DNA from: CAWKCE01 sp032127035
GTDB taxonomy: Bacteria > Actinomycetota > Actinomycetes > JAHEKZ01
Assembly: GCA_963848085.1 (NCBI GenBank)
Contig: CAWKCE010000003.1
Span: 806,001-870,000 of the forward strand
DNA length: 64,000 bases
Direction: 5' to 3'
Positions 62,762 through 64,000 of the stretch are shown here, one piece after another (positions within the stretch are counted from its first letter, which is position 1; each line of letters begins with the position of its first letter). The notes beneath the pieces are model-generated. The model was not told the origin of the DNA. It made no database searches and saw only the letters and a program-made list of their open reading frames with translations. The translations under genes and the position numbers were made by a program.

Positions 62762-63535
62762 GTGGCCGCCGGAACCGGCACTCCGTTGGCCGTGGGCACG
62801 GCCCAGAAGATCGCCGCCGAGTTCGTTCGCGACCTGGCCGAGTCGGTACGGAACCTGCTGCCCATCGTGGCCGTGGTGGCGTTCTTCCAGATCGTGGTCC
62901 TGCGCCAGCCGCTCCCAGACTTCGGGGGCATCCTGGTCGGCGCGGTGCTCGTGGTGGTGGGTTTGGCGCTGTTCATCCGGGGCCTGGAGCTGGGCCTGTT
63001 CCCGATCGGCGAGGCGATGGCGGTTGCTTTCGCGAGAAAGGGCAGCCTGCCGTGGTTGCTGGCCTTCGCCTTCCTGCTGGGCTTCTCGACTACCGTGGCC
63101 GAGCCGGCGCTGATCGCGGTCGCCTCCGAGGCGGCCGACGTTGCGGCTGACGGCGGCGCGATCGCCGCGAGCGCGTCCGCGAAGGCGCACTACGCGTTGG
63201 GCCTGCGCCTGACGGTGGCCCTGGCGGTCGGTGCGGCGATCATGGCCGGAGTCATCCGGATCATCCGCGGATGGCCGATCCACTGGTTCATCATCGGCGG
63301 GTACCTGGCCGTGATGGCGATGACGCCGTTCGCCCCCCCGGAGATCATCGGCATCGCCTACGACTCCGGTGGTGTCACGACGTCGACGATCACCGTGCCC
63401 TTGGTGACGGCTCTTGGCGTCGGCCTGGCGACGTCGATCCGTGGCCGTAACCCGATGATCGACGGCTTCGGGTTGATCGCTTTCGCCTCGCTCACCCCGA
63501 TCGTGTTCGTGATGGGCTACGGGATGCTGACATGA
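62762..63535 (+). CDS. DUF1538 membrane protein, first copy
   Basis: About 257 residues with seven or so membrane helices. The DUF1538 marks are FQIVVLRQPLPDFGGILVG, the conserved STTVAEPALIAVASEA, and AYDSGGVTTSTITVPLVTALGVG. Family function is unknown; probable transporter. Start uncertain: GTG 62762 or GTG 62792. The second copy begins in its stop codon (ATGA). Confidence 0.8.
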   Translation: MAAGTGTPLAVGTAQKIAAEFVRDLAESVRNLLPIVAVVAFFQIVVLRQPLPDFGGILVGAVLVVVGLALFIRGLELGLFPIGEAMAVAFARKGSLPWLLAFAFLLGFSTTVAEPALIAVASEAADVAADGGAIAASASAKAHYALGLRLTVALAVGAAIMAGVIRIIRGWPIHWFIIGGYLAVMAMTPFAPPEIIGIAYDSGGVTTSTITVPLVTALGVGLATSIRGRNPMIDGFGLIAFASLTPIVFVMGYGMLT

Positions 63536-64000
63536 GCCACCTCCTCGGTCTGCTCGGTGACGCGGTCAAGGACACCTTGGTGGGCGTGGTGCCGATCGCG
63601 GTGATCCTGGTCACCTTCCAGGTGCTCGTGCTTCGCCGCCCCATCCCGCAGCTGGGCCGTGTCCTCGGCGGGGTGGGCCTGGTGATCGTCGGGATGATGC
63701 TGTTCCTCACCGGGCTCGGCGAGGCGCTCTTCCCCCTTGGGCGAGCCATGGCCGACCAGCTGACCGACCCGGAGCTGGTGGGCGGGCAGGCAGCCGGCCT
63801 CGCGCCAGACTGGCGCGACTACTACTGGGTCTACATCTTCGGCGCCGCGATCGGGTTCGCCACGACGATCGCCGAACCAGCACTCATCGCGGTGAGCATG
63901 AAGGCGCAGGACGTGTCGGCCGGGACCGTGCACGCGTGGGGCCTTCGCGTCGCGGTGGCGGTGGGCGTGGCCATCGGGATCTCGGTGGGCTGTCTACGCA
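63532..64000 (+). CDS. DUF1538 membrane protein, second copy, 3' end outside window
   Basis: Starts at ATG 63532 overlapping the first copy by 4 bases and runs off the window (156 residues visible). It repeats the family pattern: VTFQVLVLRRPIPQLGRVLGGVGLV and ATTIAEPALIAVSMKAQ line up with the first copy. The two are paralogues and probably work as a heteromer. Confidence 0.82.
   Translation, partial: MSHLLGLLGDAVKDTLVGVVPIAVILVTFQVLVLRRPIPQLGRVLGGVGLVIVGMMLFLTGLGEALFPLGRAMADQLTDPELVGGQAAGLAPDWRDYYWVYIFGAAIGFATTIAEPALIAVSMKAQDVSAGTVHAWGLRVAVAVGVAIGISVGCLR

Overview
The window is high-GC, gene-dense chromosomal DNA from an actinobacterium (Actinomycetota, class Actinomycetes by gene content). 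The evidence is the gene order (rimP-nusA-ylxR-infB-ylxP-rbfA-DHH-truB-ribF-rpsO-pnp, then dapB, thyX, dapA, rnj, ftsK, rodZ, rimO, pgsA, cinA, clgR, recA-recX, miaB, miaA, dapF, hflX, lexA, nrdR, nrdJ), the many GTG starts, ClgR, DUF3046, LppM-type and SCO6745-type proteins, and SOS boxes of the form CGAAC-N4-GTTCG. Genus cannot be fixed by eye. No tRNA, rRNA, insertion sequence, prophage or CRISPR array was seen, and no gap without a gene exceeds 300 bases.

Layout. 1-3.3 kb: end of proS, a HAD hydrolase, and a reverse-strand pair of ferritin-like proteins, with a strong hairpin between the convergent units. 3.4-11.8 kb: translation and ribosome-maturation operon (rimP to ribF). 11.8-13.9 kb: a reverse-strand multi-pass membrane protein interrupts ribF-rpsO. 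14.0-19.3 kb: rpsO, pnp, an M16 zinc protease, dapB and a small membrane protein. 19.3-22.1 kb: a tightly overlapping reverse operon (GNAT, DUF2461, azlC, azlD, PH-domain protein), divergent from a sarcosine-oxidase-like flavoprotein. 23.3-33.8 kb: thyX, dapA, rnj, ftsK, rodZ, rimO, pgsA, cinA, clgR and a TetR regulator. 33.8-38.4 kb: a giant reverse-strand Lhr helicase. 38.5-43.4 kb: LppM-like lipoprotein, DUF3046, MFS exporter, recA, recX, PAP2. 43.3-48.2 kb: S9 peptidase, miaB, and an ECF sigma/acidic-repeat membrane protein pair. 48.2-56.1 kb: dioxygenase-like protein, miaA, dapF, SCO6745-like, hflX, a DinG-type helicase with an extra C-terminal domain, and a PEBP lipoprotein. 56.1-61.2 kb: lexA, a divergent LysM cell-division-inhibitor candidate, and nrdR-nrdJ. 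61.3-64 kb: a short-chain dehydrogenase with a TetR-type operator, a broken TetR gene, and two DUF1538 membrane genes, the second cut by the window end.

How it works together. Three themes dominate: ribosome assembly and RNA turnover (rimP, nusA, infB, rbfA, truB, pnp, rnj, rimO, miaA/miaB, hflX); DNA damage control (recA-recX, lexA, the LysM protein, DinG, Lhr), with readable LexA boxes at recA and in the lexA/LysM intergenic region; and diaminopimelate/lysine plus nucleotide supply (dapB, dapA, dapF, thyX, nrdR-nrdJ). A recurring local signature is a TAnnnT hexamer 6-7 nt before a start codon with no Shine-Dalgarno, which predicts leaderless transcripts and helped fix several starts. The most useful observations for follow-up are the lexA/LysM/nrdR regulatory island, the helicase with the fused HTH-like domain, the control region of clgR, the recent 57-bp tandem duplication in the acidic anti-sigma-like protein, and the decayed SDR/TetR module.
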